From NCBI RefSeq assembly GCF_900142385.1, contig NZ_FRAQ01000002.1, positions 186,001 through 250,000 of the forward strand: a stretch of DNA of 64,000 bases. Reading direction: 5' to 3'. This document shows positions 26,705-34,327 of the stretch, piece after piece (position 1 is the stretch's first letter; every line of letters starts with the position of its first letter). Origin of the DNA: Marinobacter antarcticus (GTDB taxonomy: Bacteria > Pseudomonadota > Gammaproteobacteria > Pseudomonadales > Oleiphilaceae). Below the pieces are notes generated by a model, which saw nothing but the letters and a program-made list of their open reading frames with translations, ran no database searches and was not told the origin of the DNA. Both the position numbers and the translations under genes were made by a program.

Positions 26705-27503
26705 TCAGCATATCGGTATTCTGGGCTTCTAGGTGCGAGGTGTAGGTGAACTCTTGGAAGTCTACTTTGAACGCAGAAAGGTTTCTTTCCCCCCGCCAAA
26801 ATCTCACTTTCGAATTTTGCCCCTTCAGGACCAAGCATATGACCTCCAAAACATCTCGGCCTATATTTGGGCCAAAATAAACGCCGGTTAGGGCCTCAGC
26901 GGGATATTTGTATGCAGTTCCAGCCTCACTATGGAGAACCCGCCATTCACGCTCATATTTCCAAGCATTAGATTTTGTGCAAAAAAGATCCAGCACTTCA
27001 CCTCGCTCTCCATCCGTGAAAACACTCAATGCGTTTAGTTTTGGCATCTCGTCCACATACTTAACTTTTTTTGCTTTTGCAAAAAGCTCGGTGTTTGTGT
27101 CGAACTCTAAACAGAACCCTTGGTATTTATCCGAATAATGAGCCCACATGAGCAGTTCGTCGTTTACCTCAGAAAAACAGGAGACACCTCTGCTCTCAAT
27201 GAATCTTTCGACGACCTCTTCACAAGCCGTTCGAGCTCCCCTCATAAGCATAGGCCTCAGTTCGCCAGGAGCTTTCAACTCTAATGCTCGCTTCATATTG
27301 TCAGGCCAATCCTTGGTCAGATAGATCGACCTAAACTTCTCAATCTCGCCGGGCCTTATCTCCTCGATATCAGCTTTCAGCGCGCAATCATATGGGTCGT
27401 TAAAGCCCGAGGGTGGCGCAAAATATACGACCTGATTCTTGAGGTTTAGAAGGGACTGCATGGTGAAAGCTTCATACTTATAAAGCTTTTCTGGAAGATC
27501 CAA
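26700..27503 (-). CDS. DUF2971 domain protein (integron cassette gene)
   Basis: A 267-aa soluble protein of the DUF2971 family. Family marks: LYKYEAF near the start, PSGFNDPYDC, GVSCFSE followed by ELLMWAHYSDKYQGFCLEFD, and the C-terminal WKYEREWRV. No function is established for the family; it recurs in accessory and mobile regions. The likely start is TTG 27503, because AGGAG lies eight bases upstream; a GTG at 27539 lies inside the previous attC. Stop codon and downstream attC overlap, a feature of compact gene cassettes. Composition is AT-richer than the host backbone. Confidence 0.78.
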   Translation of the reverse strand: MDLPEKLYKYEAFTMQSLLNLKNQVVYFAPPSGFNDPYDCALKADIEEIRPGEIEKFRSIYLTKDWPDNMKRALELKAPGELRPMLMRGARTACEEVVERFIESRGVSCFSEVNDELLMWAHYSDKYQGFCLEFDTNTELFAKAKKVKYVDEMPKLNALSVFTDGERGEVLDLFCTKSNAWKYEREWRVLHSEAGTAYKYPAEALTGVYFGPNIGRDVLEVICLVLKGQNSKVRFWRGERNLSAFKVDFQEFTYTSHLEAQNTDMLT

Positions 27504-27522
27504 ACTCCGCTCTCCTAATAGA

Positions 27523-27617
27523 CATAACGCCTCAAACACCGGCTTGGTGAAGTTGGCGGCTTTTTTGGAACAAAAAAGATGACATTTTTACCAAGTCCGC
27601 GTGCTTTGACTTGTATG
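27523..27617 (-). other. attC site 3
   Basis: About 95 bases between the FlgT-C-like gene and the DUF2971 gene. On the minus strand the outer arms are CAAGTCAAAGCACGCGGACTTGG and GCCTCAAACACC (complementary strand), closing with GGCGTTATG. The middle also pairs (GCCGCC region). The left core is slightly degenerate (ATACAAG rather than TAACAAG). Confidence 0.65.
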
Positions 27618-27618
27618 G

Positions 27619-28008
27619 CTATACTGGCTTCACTTTGTCACCTATATTAGGATCTTCAAATGGAACAGCTTCCTTCTCTGGTTCCTCTACAATTTCACCA
27701 CTTAGGGATGCAAATATACCAGCTTGCCTGCGAATTACTCTTCCTTTAGAAACTACCCGATTAGATTTTATCGTCGTTAATTTAGGTTGAACATGCGTTG
27801 CAGTACCCGTTCCGCGAACTATTTCAAGGGCTCCCAGGCTCTCACCAGTCTCTGGATCAATAATCTCATCTGAATCTACATAATAAACCAGGAAGTGATT
27901 TCCTTTTGAAACACCATGCTCAGACCCACGATTAATCACTAGGGTAAAGTCATCAATTATTTTAACGACGGCCGCGGGAAAAGTGCTCATGTTTTCATCT
28001 TCAGCCAT
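27619..28008 (-). CDS. FlgT C-terminal-like domain protein (cassette gene)
   Basis: A 129-aa soluble protein. The stretch VVKIIDDFTLVINRGSEHGV, then FLVYYVDSDEIIDPETGESLG and EIVRGTGTATHVQPK, resembles the beta-barrel C-terminal domain of flagellar assembly protein FlgT, here as a stand-alone protein. I chose ATG 28008, which overlaps the upstream gene's stop by eight bases; an in-frame ATG at 28017 is possible. Translational coupling with the 2TM protein implies they act together. Not part of a flagellar locus, and located in an integron cassette, so a role in flagella is unlikely. Confidence 0.6.
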   Translation of the reverse strand: MAEDENMSTFPAAVVKIIDDFTLVINRGSEHGVSKGNHFLVYYVDSDEIIDPETGESLGALEIVRGTGTATHVQPKLTTIKSNRVVSKGRVIRRQAGIFASLSGEIVEEPEKEAVPFEDPNIGDKVKPV

Positions 28009-28552
28009 TGTAAACATTCTCCAAAATGAAGCTAGGGACGGATGACTTGATTACAAGTTTATCAAGTTCGTCTTTCGAGTTTCTCTTTAAATTGTTTAGC
28101 TTCTCACCAAAATCATAATCATTCGTCACAACAATCTGCACCTTCTTATCATTTTGCACATTTACAACTTTTCCGACCCCTACTAATTGTTCAAGTCCAT
28201 CCTCCAGATAATAAACTGAAATAATTGCATCATGTGATAATAGAGGTGTTGGCTTAACCAAGAACAGTGCGAAAGCGTTTTTGTACGCCTTTGGAGGTTC
28301 TTTAACATGAATAACTTTTGGAAGTATCAATTTCGAATAGCCGAACGAAATCCAGGCTGCCCTAAGAGAGACAACGGCAAGAAAGAAGAGCAATATAAAT
28401 ATCGGCAAAACATGATTAATAGCTACGCTCGTGTTCTTGGGCGTCAAATAGAAAACGAGCAATGCAGCGCCAAAGCTGAGAAAGGTAAGCATACCTCCCC
28501 AACTTTTCACCACGCTCTCCCAGAGGAGATTGCCAAATGACATATTTCCCAT
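28001..28552 (-). CDS. Two-TM membrane protein (cassette gene)
   Basis: A 183-aa protein with two N-terminal TM helices (GGMLTFLSFGAALLVFYL and LPIFILLFFLAVVSLRAAW, residues about 18-70) followed by a cytoplasmic domain of ~110 residues with a beta-strand pattern (AIISVYYLEDGLEQLVGVGKV, KVQIVVTNDYDF). No named family recognised. It forms a two-gene cassette with the FlgT-C-like protein. The membrane-plus-soluble pair resembles many defence or stress modules, but nothing in the sequence proves that. Confidence 0.6.
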   Translation of the reverse strand: MGNMSFGNLLWESVVKSWGGMLTFLSFGAALLVFYLTPKNTSVAINHVLPIFILLFFLAVVSLRAAWISFGYSKLILPKVIHVKEPPKAYKNAFALFLVKPTPLLSHDAIISVYYLEDGLEQLVGVGKVVNVQNDKKVQIVVTNDYDFGEKLNNLKRNSKDELDKLVIKSSVPSFILENVYNG

Positions 28553-28582
28553 CGTTGATATAAATCTCCTAGTTCAAGGACA

Positions 28583-28656
28583 GCCTAACGTCCGCATTTG
28601 CGGCTGGTTTGGAGCGAAGCGGAAAACCAGTCCGACAACATGCGCTTGTTACATGC
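28583..28656 (-). other. attC site 2
   Basis: Minus strand: GCATGTAACAAGCGCATG, GTCGGACTGGTTTTCCGC, CCAAACCAGCCGCAAATGC, ending GACGTTAGGC. The R'' TAACAA and R' GTTAGGC cores, the GTCGGAC/GCCGC L boxes and a central hairpin (ACTGGTTT/AAACCAG) are all present. This is the clearest attC in the window. Confidence 0.88.
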
Positions 28657-28661
28657 CTTCT

Positions 28662-29732
28662 TCATGATTTTGCTGCTTTTATCAATTTTCCTATTTGTTC
28701 CATCCCATCAAATGTTGATGGTAGGTTTCCATCATCCGTGACTATCCCGGAAAATATAATGCTTTCAAATTTATCTAAGGAGTTCGCATCTTTCTTCTTT
28801 ATATCGCTAGAATATTCCGAGTAATTCTGGATAAATCTACACAATGTTTTTCTAAGATCTATCTGTAAAAGCTGTGACTTTACAGACTTGTAGTTGAATA
28901 GAAGAACTCTAAAGTAGTAAACGGAAATTGCAACCAACGAAACTGTAGGGAAAATTGAAACCAAAAGACCGTCTCTAACTGCGGCAATGTTCTCTAGATT
29001 CAGATACACAAAAATTAGCTCTGCAACTATAGGTGATACGATTAAAATCGACAAGATCCGAAGCCAAATTAGTATTCCATCTCGCTCCTTTTTCTTCTCT
29101 GTCGCCAGTTCATCAAATCCCTGATACAGGCCAACAAAGTTGAAAGCATTTTCATATTTAGATAAAGACTCTTTAAGTGAGTCGACTTTAGCTTCTCTCT
29201 CAGCCAGGTCTGCATTCCAGTCGTCTTTTAGCTTTTCTGCTTTAGCAGATACTGCATTGAAGTTTTTCAAACTTTCTATAGCGTCACTATTAGCTATAGC
29301 CTTAAAGATATTGATCGGCATATCACGAATAGCATATTCGATTTGCTCTTTAGCATTGTGCTCAAATAAATCAACGTTGTTAAAAACAAAACGTCTTGCA
29401 GATTCAAACTCCATTGCCAAATCATTTTTCATGGAAAGATACAGTTCGAACAGGAAGCGGAAACACATGGAACAAATATCATCCAACTTTTCCTTTGTTA
29501 GTTCTTTCTCCTCATCAGCCAGTCGATTAATAAATTGGTTGCCAATCCATTGAATATTGATTTCACAAAGCTCATCCCATTGATCGGGCTTGTTTTCCAT
29601 GGAACCAACAACTAAGCGAATAAGGCTATTCCGTTGCTTTTCGAAATCGTCAACAGGAACCAAACCATCAATTTTGTGTTTAAACTTTGTGAGAACAGTT
29701 TTGCTCTGGTTCGTACTAAAAAGTTCTGCCAT
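28662..29732 (-). CDS. 356-aa coiled-coil membrane protein (cassette gene)
   Basis: Unrecognised 356-aa protein. Residues 1-160 are soluble and helical. Residues about 165-205 are strongly coiled-coil (AKAEKLKDDWNADLAEREAK). Two TM helices follow (ILIWLRILSILIVSPIVAELIFVYL and VSIFPTVSLVAISVYYFRVLLF, about 228-285). The C-terminal ~70 residues are conserved-looking (LRKTLCRFIQNYSEYS, FESIIFSGIVTDDGNLPSTFDG). It may belong to a DUF6161-like group, but I am not sure. AGGGAG precedes the ATG. It occupies its own cassette between two attC sites and is AT-rich. Confidence 0.65.
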   Translation of the reverse strand: MAELFSTNQSKTVLTKFKHKIDGLVPVDDFEKQRNSLIRLVVGSMENKPDQWDELCEINIQWIGNQFINRLADEEKELTKEKLDDICSMCFRFLFELYLSMKNDLAMEFESARRFVFNNVDLFEHNAKEQIEYAIRDMPINIFKAIANSDAIESLKNFNAVSAKAEKLKDDWNADLAEREAKVDSLKESLSKYENAFNFVGLYQGFDELATEKKKERDGILIWLRILSILIVSPIVAELIFVYLNLENIAAVRDGLLVSIFPTVSLVAISVYYFRVLLFNYKSVKSQLLQIDLRKTLCRFIQNYSEYSSDIKKKDANSLDKFESIIFSGIVTDDGNLPSTFDGMEQIGKLIKAAKS

Positions 29733-29751
29733 GTGGCTCCCTATTTATGAT

Positions 29752-29857
29752 GCATGTAACGCCAGCGCACAACAGCGCTCTTGTAATGGAGGCGCAGCCG
29801 CAATGAAAAGGGCGTCCGGCGGCCACGGGCCGCGTATTGATGCGCCTTGTTAGGGGC
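29752..29857 (-). other. attC site 1
   Basis: Minus strand: CCCCTAACAAGGCGCATCAA and CGCGGCCCGTGGCCGCC at one side, GCGCTGTTGTGCGCTGGCGTTACATGC at the other (given here in pieces). TAACAAGGCGC and GCGCTGGCGTTA form the outer arms of a long imperfect hairpin. It lies immediately after the SLATT gene stop. Confidence 0.8.
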
Positions 29858-30741
29858 TAGTCCCCCTTGCGTGCGACCCACTGTGTATGCTCTCTTGAAA
29901 ATGCTGATTCACTATTGGTTACAAACTCGGACAGTTGCCCTTCATCGTGCACCGACGTGGACTCACCTTTGATTATTACAATCTCATGGGCGGCTAATGC
30001 GTATGCAGAATTCAATTCATTGTGCTTCTTAGCCTGAAGCCAAGTTAGTACGGCACCAGCAGCGGTCGCTAAGACCTCAACGGGAAGAGCGAAGGAAGGG
30101 TCTTTGATTCTGTAAAGCAGCATAAGGATCGCGGCGGAGTGCAAAACAACAGATACCCAGAACCACTGTTGAGCACGGCGCTTATTGAACCGCGATTTCA
30201 TCCAATACCAGTTCGCTTGGTCGGTTACCCGATGATTCACGTAGACAAGCAACCTCTCCGCAACTGGGAGCTTCCTGACCTCTCGCATTTTTTCAGATAT
30301 TGGGTCATTTAAGGCAATTCCTGCCTGAAGTGAATGAGAAAGACTTTTGTTCTGATCTAGTATCGTCTTGAGGTCACTTAGAAATGTTCGAGATACAATT
30401 TCGATGTTCTCATCGTCTTCGTATGGCTCGGCCCTCATCATCCAGCGCCAAGCGATAGTTTTGACCGATTCCGCAACCGCGCGACCGTTGTACCAAACGT
30501 CATCGGGTCTTTTAACCCGGATGAAAATGAGTATTCCGAGCGTAATCAGGAAAAGGCTTGCCGAAACCAGTGCTCCCACAGCATCAGTTGGGCGCAGGTA
30601 CGAAACGAACGCTGCAAGCACTAACAGAAAAAGGTACCACTTCAAGCCGGTATAGTAGACATTCTGCGAGCTAAGCGACGCCTGATTCGCTGATTGATAC
30701 AAACCAGGTAAATCTTCTGAGTCGATATCGATAGCGGCCAT
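29857..30741 (-). CDS. SLATT/DUF4231-family 4TM effector protein
   Basis: A 294-aa membrane protein made of two SLATT-like 2TM units. TM1-2 lie near residues 33-49 and 54-74, followed by the family stretch WYNGRAVAESVKTIAWRWMM. TM3-4 lie near 192-210 and 219-236, again followed by a helical cytoplasmic segment. SLATT proteins are predicted pore-forming effectors of nucleotide-signalled conflict systems (SMODS- and SLOG-associated). The start codon overlaps the stop of the upstream TIR-like gene as TAATG, so the two are translationally coupled. Part of an integron cassette. The inferred role is membrane disruption when triggered by the TIR-made signal. Confidence 0.78.
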   Translation of the reverse strand: MAAIDIDSEDLPGLYQSANQASLSSQNVYYTGLKWYLFLLVLAAFVSYLRPTDAVGALVSASLFLITLGILIFIRVKRPDDVWYNGRAVAESVKTIAWRWMMRAEPYEDDENIEIVSRTFLSDLKTILDQNKSLSHSLQAGIALNDPISEKMREVRKLPVAERLLVYVNHRVTDQANWYWMKSRFNKRRAQQWFWVSVVLHSAAILMLLYRIKDPSFALPVEVLATAAGAVLTWLQAKKHNELNSAYALAAHEIVIIKGESTSVHDEGQLSEFVTNSESAFSREHTQWVARKGD

Positions 30742-31169
30742 TACTTGTACAGCTCCCAGATCCCTCCAATTACGGATTTCTTTGCCCAGCCAACCGACAT
30801 CGATGATGCATTAGCTACCACGCCCGAGGTGCGACGTTGACCTTGTGGGTTAACTGCTAAAATTGGCTTTCCGTAGTCGGTAGAACCTTTGATTTCTTTT
30901 GCGATCCATTTGCTATATCCGGTATACATCCCCGTCGGAATCACTATCACGTGGCTCATAGCAATTTGTTTTAATATCGCTTCTTTAAGCTGCTTGTCGT
31001 TTGGTGCATTGTGAATTGGATTATCCTTTGGTACAGAATAATTCCGAAAGTCCAGGGACGCTTGACCCACTCTCCAGTTTTCTTCGAAGATCCAACTTGC
31101 AAGTGTTTGGTAATGTCCTGAATATTTCCAGGCGTGACTGATGAAAACGTGGATCTGTCTTGTGCTCAT
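30741..31169 (-). CDS. TIR-like (DUF1863/ThsB-type) protein
   Basis: A 142-aa single-domain protein of the MTH538/ThsB TIR-like family. FISHAW at residues 9-14 is the family opening. A NYSVPKDNPI loop follows at 43-52, then VIVIPTGMYTGYSKWIAKEI at 74-93, with Trp88 and Glu92 in the W-x3-E position of the NADase catalytic glutamate. Homologues such as Thoeris ThsB convert NAD to a signalling ADP-ribose cyclic nucleotide during phage infection. AAGGAGAGGAA lies directly before the ATG. It is followed, with TAATG overlap, by the SLATT gene. The classical partner ThsA is absent. Confidence 0.8.
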   Translation of the reverse strand: MSTRQIHVFISHAWKYSGHYQTLASWIFEENWRVGQASLDFRNYSVPKDNPIHNAPNDKQLKEAILKQIAMSHVIVIPTGMYTGYSKWIAKEIKGSTDYGKPILAVNPQGQRRTSGVVANASSMSVGWAKKSVIGGIWELYK

Positions 31170-31192
31170 TTCCTCTCCTTGTTCGAACCCAG

Positions 31193-31378
31193 CGCCTAAC
31201 AGCGTAATAGACCGCGCTCTTCGTTATTCAATATCGTGACTTCCATATTTTTACGCATCGCTATTACGTTATTCCTAAGCAAGCTACTCACAAAACTAGC
31301 CCAAAACCAGACAATTACAACCGCGCTTCCGCCAAATCTCGTAATATCACCGCGCAATAACGAAGCGGTCACGCGAAT
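31193..31378 (-). repeat. Long imperfect inverted repeat, possible long attC or attI region
   Basis: GCCTAAC at 31193-31199 (GTTAGGC on the minus strand) starts a ~185-base region. Its ends mirror each other: GCGTAATAGACCGC then TTCGTTATT at 31202-31228, and on the opposite strand GCGTGACCGCTTCGTTATT near 31378-31360. It lies just upstream of the TIR cassette. A 68-codon TTG-start frame across it is not convincing. Confidence 0.5.
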
Positions 31379-31408
31379 ACATGTCAGTAGGTGAGGGCAC
31401 AAACAAAA

Positions 31409-31436
31409 AAGGCCCGGAGCGCAAACCCCGGGCCTT
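31409..31436 (-). terminator. Terminator after nrdJb
   Basis: AAGGCCCGG and CCGGGCCTT arms, followed on the minus strand by a T-run. It separates the housekeeping nrdJ operon from the cassette array. Confidence 0.88.
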
Positions 31437-31461
31437 CCTGTTTACCTACCAATCATTCACT

Positions 31462-32160
31462 TCAACCGCACTTACTATCGCCGCAGGACAAGCAAGTCGC
31501 ACAGCCGTCCATCACAATCACCGCCTTTGTGTTGCACTTGCCGCACATGGTGGAGTTGGGCGGGAAGTCACCAGCCGTGTCGTCGTTGGTCGCCTTGGTG
31601 TTGTTGGCTTCGAACTCCGCACGCTTTTCGGCGAGGATGCGCTTGGTGGTTTCGCTCATTTCCTCGCTTTCCATCAGGCCTACGGCCTTCAGGTGCTTCT
31701 CGATAACGGCACCAATTTCAGCCACCAGGGAAGGCATGAACACGCCGCCTTTCTTGAAGTAGCCGCCGTTGGGGTCGTATACGGAGCGCAGCTCTTCCAC
31801 CAGGAAGGTCAGGTCGCCGCCTTTGCGGAATACCGCAGAGATTACGCGGGTGAGGGCGATTACCCACTGGAAGTGCTCCATGGATTTGGAGTTGATAAAC
31901 ACTTCGTACGGCTGCCGGCTTTCGTGGTTTGTGCCTTCGTTGAGCAGGATGTCGTTAATGGTGATGTACATCGCGTGCTCGGCCACCGGCGGCTTGATTT
32001 TGTAGGTGGTGCCCACCAGAAAATCCGGCCGTTCGATGTACTCGTTCATCTTAACGAGCTGGGTTTCCGGCTGTGCCGCTGCCTGCGGTTCGCTGGGTGC
32101 GTCGGTGTTGGCTTTTTTCACCCGGTAGCCGACGATTTTGTTGCTGATTTTCACTGTCAT
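31462..32160 (-). CDS. nrdJb: NrdJb, small subunit of split B12-dependent ribonucleotide reductase
   Basis: A 232-aa protein matching the separately encoded C-terminal part of class II ribonucleotide reductase in Pseudomonas-type bacteria. It contains the TSCPD-like region (AMYITINDILLNEG, EVFINSKSMEHFQWVIALTRVISAVFRKGGD) and a cysteine-rich tail (MCGKCNTKAVIVMDGCATCLSCGDSKCG) with the redox-active thiols that regenerate the catalytic subunit or bind zinc. I chose ATG 32160, which has AGGACAG nine bases upstream; the longer frame from 32226 would overlap nrdJa. It follows nrdJa by 28 bases and shares its NrdR control. Confidence 0.87.
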   Translation of the reverse strand: MTVKISNKIVGYRVKKANTDAPSEPQAAAQPETQLVKMNEYIERPDFLVGTTYKIKPPVAEHAMYITINDILLNEGTNHESRQPYEVFINSKSMEHFQWVIALTRVISAVFRKGGDLTFLVEELRSVYDPNGGYFKKGGVFMPSLVAEIGAVIEKHLKAVGLMESEEMSETTKRILAEKRAEFEANNTKATNDDTAGDFPPNSTMCGKCNTKAVIVMDGCATCLSCGDSKCG

Positions 32161-32188
32161 GTCTTCTGTCCTGTGTCGGTTTTCCGGA

Positions 32189-34327
32189 TCAATACTTTCC
32201 GTAGGTGCCTTCTTTGAGCGCGTCAAACAGGTTGGCGGCGGTATGTGTCTCGCCGTCGTACTCTACCTCTTCGTTGCCCTTCAGGTTCACCTTGCTGCCG
32301 TCGTCGAGGGTGAACTCGTAGAGGGTGTTTTCAAGGTCTTTCTCTTTTACCAGTACGCCCTGGAAGGCTTCCGGGTTAAAGCGGAAGGTGGTGCAGCCTT
32401 TCAGGCCCATGTCGTAGGCGTAGAGGTAGATGTTCTTGAATTCTTTATATTCGAAATCGGTTGGTACGTTCGCGGTTTTGGAAATCGAAGAATCTACCCA
32501 CTTCTGCGCAGCGGCCTGGATGTCTACGTGCTGCGCCGGGCTTACGTCATCGGAGGTGGTGAAGTAGCTGGGCAGCTTTTTGTCTTCTTCTTCGGAGAAG
32601 GGCATGGCACCGGGGTTAACCAGGTGGCGATAGGCCAGCAGCTCGAAGGAGAACACGTCGACTTTTTCTTTGGTCTTACGGCCTTCGCGGATCACGTTAC
32701 GGGCATAGTGGTGCGAGAAGCTTGGCTCTATGCCGTTACTGGCGTTGTTGGCCAGCGACAGGCTGATGGTGCCGGTCGGTGCAATAGAGGTGTGGTGGGT
32801 AAAGCGGCCACCTTTCTCTGCCAGCTGTTCAACCAGCTTGGGGTCAACCTTGGCAATTTCCTGCATGTAGCGGCTGTATTTGGCGTGCAGTACGCGGCCT
32901 GTGAGTCTATCGCCGAGCTTGTAGCCGTCTTTTGACAGCTGCGGGCATTTACCCATCATTTTCGGGGTAATTTCGAACTCGTCGTTCATGATCGGCGCAA
33001 CGCCTTTCTCTTCGGCCAGGGTCAGCGACTGGCGCCAGCCTTCTACAGCCATTTCGCGTACAACGTCTTCCGTGAACTGCACGGAGTCCTCTGAACCGTA
33101 AGGCATGCGCAGCATGGCGAGGGTTGAGCCCAGGCCCAGAATGCCCATGCCGTGGCGGCGCTTGTAGGTAATTTCGTGGCGTTGTTCAGCCAGGGGCAGG
33201 CCGTTGATTTCTACTACGTTGTCCAGCATGCGGGTAAAAATGCCCACAACCTTGCGGTACTTTTCATAGTTGAAGCTGGCTTTGTCGGTGAACGGGTAGT
33301 CCACAAACTTGGTCAGGTTCACAGAGCCCAGCAGGCAGCTGCCGTAAGGGGGCAGGGGCTGCTCGCCACAGGGATTGGTGGCGCGGATGTCTTCACAGAA
33401 CCAGTTGTTGTTCATCTGATTGACCTTGTCGATCAGGATGAAGCCGGGCTCTGCGTAATCGTAGGTGGAGGTCATGATGGTGTCCCAGATGAACTGGGCT
33501 TTCAGGGTGCGGTAGATACGGCACGCCACCTTGCCTTCTTCGTTAACCACATAGCCTTTCAGTATCGGGAAGTCGCGATACACGAATTGGCTGGGATCGG
33601 CCAGATCCAGGCCTTCTTCTTCTGCTTCTTTCTTGGTCACCGGGAAGGAGAGGTTCCAGTCGCTGTCGTTACGAACGGCTTCAATGAAGTCTTCGGTGAT
33701 CAGCAGTGAGAGGTTGAACTGGCGCAGGCGGCCGTCTTCACGCTTGGCCTGGATGAAATCGATAACATCCGGGTGGTGAACATCAAAGGTGGCCATCTGG
33801 GCACCGCGGCGGCCACCGGCTGAAGACACGGTAAAACACATGCGGTCGAAGATATCCATGAAGGACAACGGGCCGGATGTGGTCGCACCGGCGCCGGCTA
33901 CGTAGGCACCTTTCGGGCGCAGGGTAGAGAACTCGTAACCGATACCACAGCCAGCCTTGAGGGTGAGGCCTGCTTCGTGGTTTTTCTCCAGGATGTCGTT
34001 CATGGAATCCTGAACGGAACCGGACACGGTGCAGTTGATGGTAGAGGTTGCAGGCTTGTGCGCTTCGGCACCGGCGTTGGAGGTAATCCGGCCGGCCGGA
34101 ATGGCACCGTTCTTGAGGGCCCAGGCGAAGTTTTTCATGTGCTCGGCGCGCACATCTTTGTTCTCGACTTGCGACAGGGCAACGGCAACGCGGTGATAGG
34201 TGGCGTTGATGTCCTTGTCGACGGCTTCGCCGGTTTTGGTTTTGAGCTGATATTTGCTGGTCCAGATATCAAGCGAAGTGTCCTGCATCGGAATCGATGT
34301 AACCACTGCTTCTGCCTTAGCGTTCAT
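32189..34327 (-). CDS. nrdJa: NrdJa, adenosylcobalamin-dependent ribonucleotide reductase catalytic subunit
   Basis: Class II ribonucleotide reductase (712 aa) that reduces ribonucleotides to deoxyribonucleotides using a B12-derived thiyl radical, independent of oxygen. Key features: the substrate-loop cysteine in TSTINCTVSGS near residue 96, the glycyl/active-site stretch ATNPCGEQPLPPYGSCLLG near 322 carrying the Asn, Cys, Glu catalytic triad, and FDVHHPDVIDFI. The phosphate-binding PTGTISL occurs near 527. Start ATG 34327 has GAGGGTGG upstream; an in-frame start at 34339 is less likely. Two NrdR boxes lie 127-174 bases upstream. A gene copy without B12-independent backup in this window. Confidence 0.92.
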   Translation of the reverse strand: MNAKAEAVVTSIPMQDTSLDIWTSKYQLKTKTGEAVDKDINATYHRVAVALSQVENKDVRAEHMKNFAWALKNGAIPAGRITSNAGAEAHKPATSTINCTVSGSVQDSMNDILEKNHEAGLTLKAGCGIGYEFSTLRPKGAYVAGAGATTSGPLSFMDIFDRMCFTVSSAGGRRGAQMATFDVHHPDVIDFIQAKREDGRLRQFNLSLLITEDFIEAVRNDSDWNLSFPVTKKEAEEEGLDLADPSQFVYRDFPILKGYVVNEEGKVACRIYRTLKAQFIWDTIMTSTYDYAEPGFILIDKVNQMNNNWFCEDIRATNPCGEQPLPPYGSCLLGSVNLTKFVDYPFTDKASFNYEKYRKVVGIFTRMLDNVVEINGLPLAEQRHEITYKRRHGMGILGLGSTLAMLRMPYGSEDSVQFTEDVVREMAVEGWRQSLTLAEEKGVAPIMNDEFEITPKMMGKCPQLSKDGYKLGDRLTGRVLHAKYSRYMQEIAKVDPKLVEQLAEKGGRFTHHTSIAPTGTISLSLANNASNGIEPSFSHHYARNVIREGRKTKEKVDVFSFELLAYRHLVNPGAMPFSEEEDKKLPSYFTTSDDVSPAQHVDIQAAAQKWVDSSISKTANVPTDFEYKEFKNIYLYAYDMGLKGCTTFRFNPEAFQGVLVKEKDLENTLYEFTLDDGSKVNLKGNEEVEYDGETHTAANLFDALKEGTYGKY

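Noticed and set aside
31196..31402. 68-codon TTG frame upstream of the TIR gene
   Set aside because: Lies within a mirrored recombination-site-like region, lacks a ribosome site, and overlaps the nrdJb terminator flank.
31381..32217. 278-codon plus-strand frame over nrdJb
   Set aside because: Antisense to a well-recognised NrdJb gene; it also crosses that gene's terminator.
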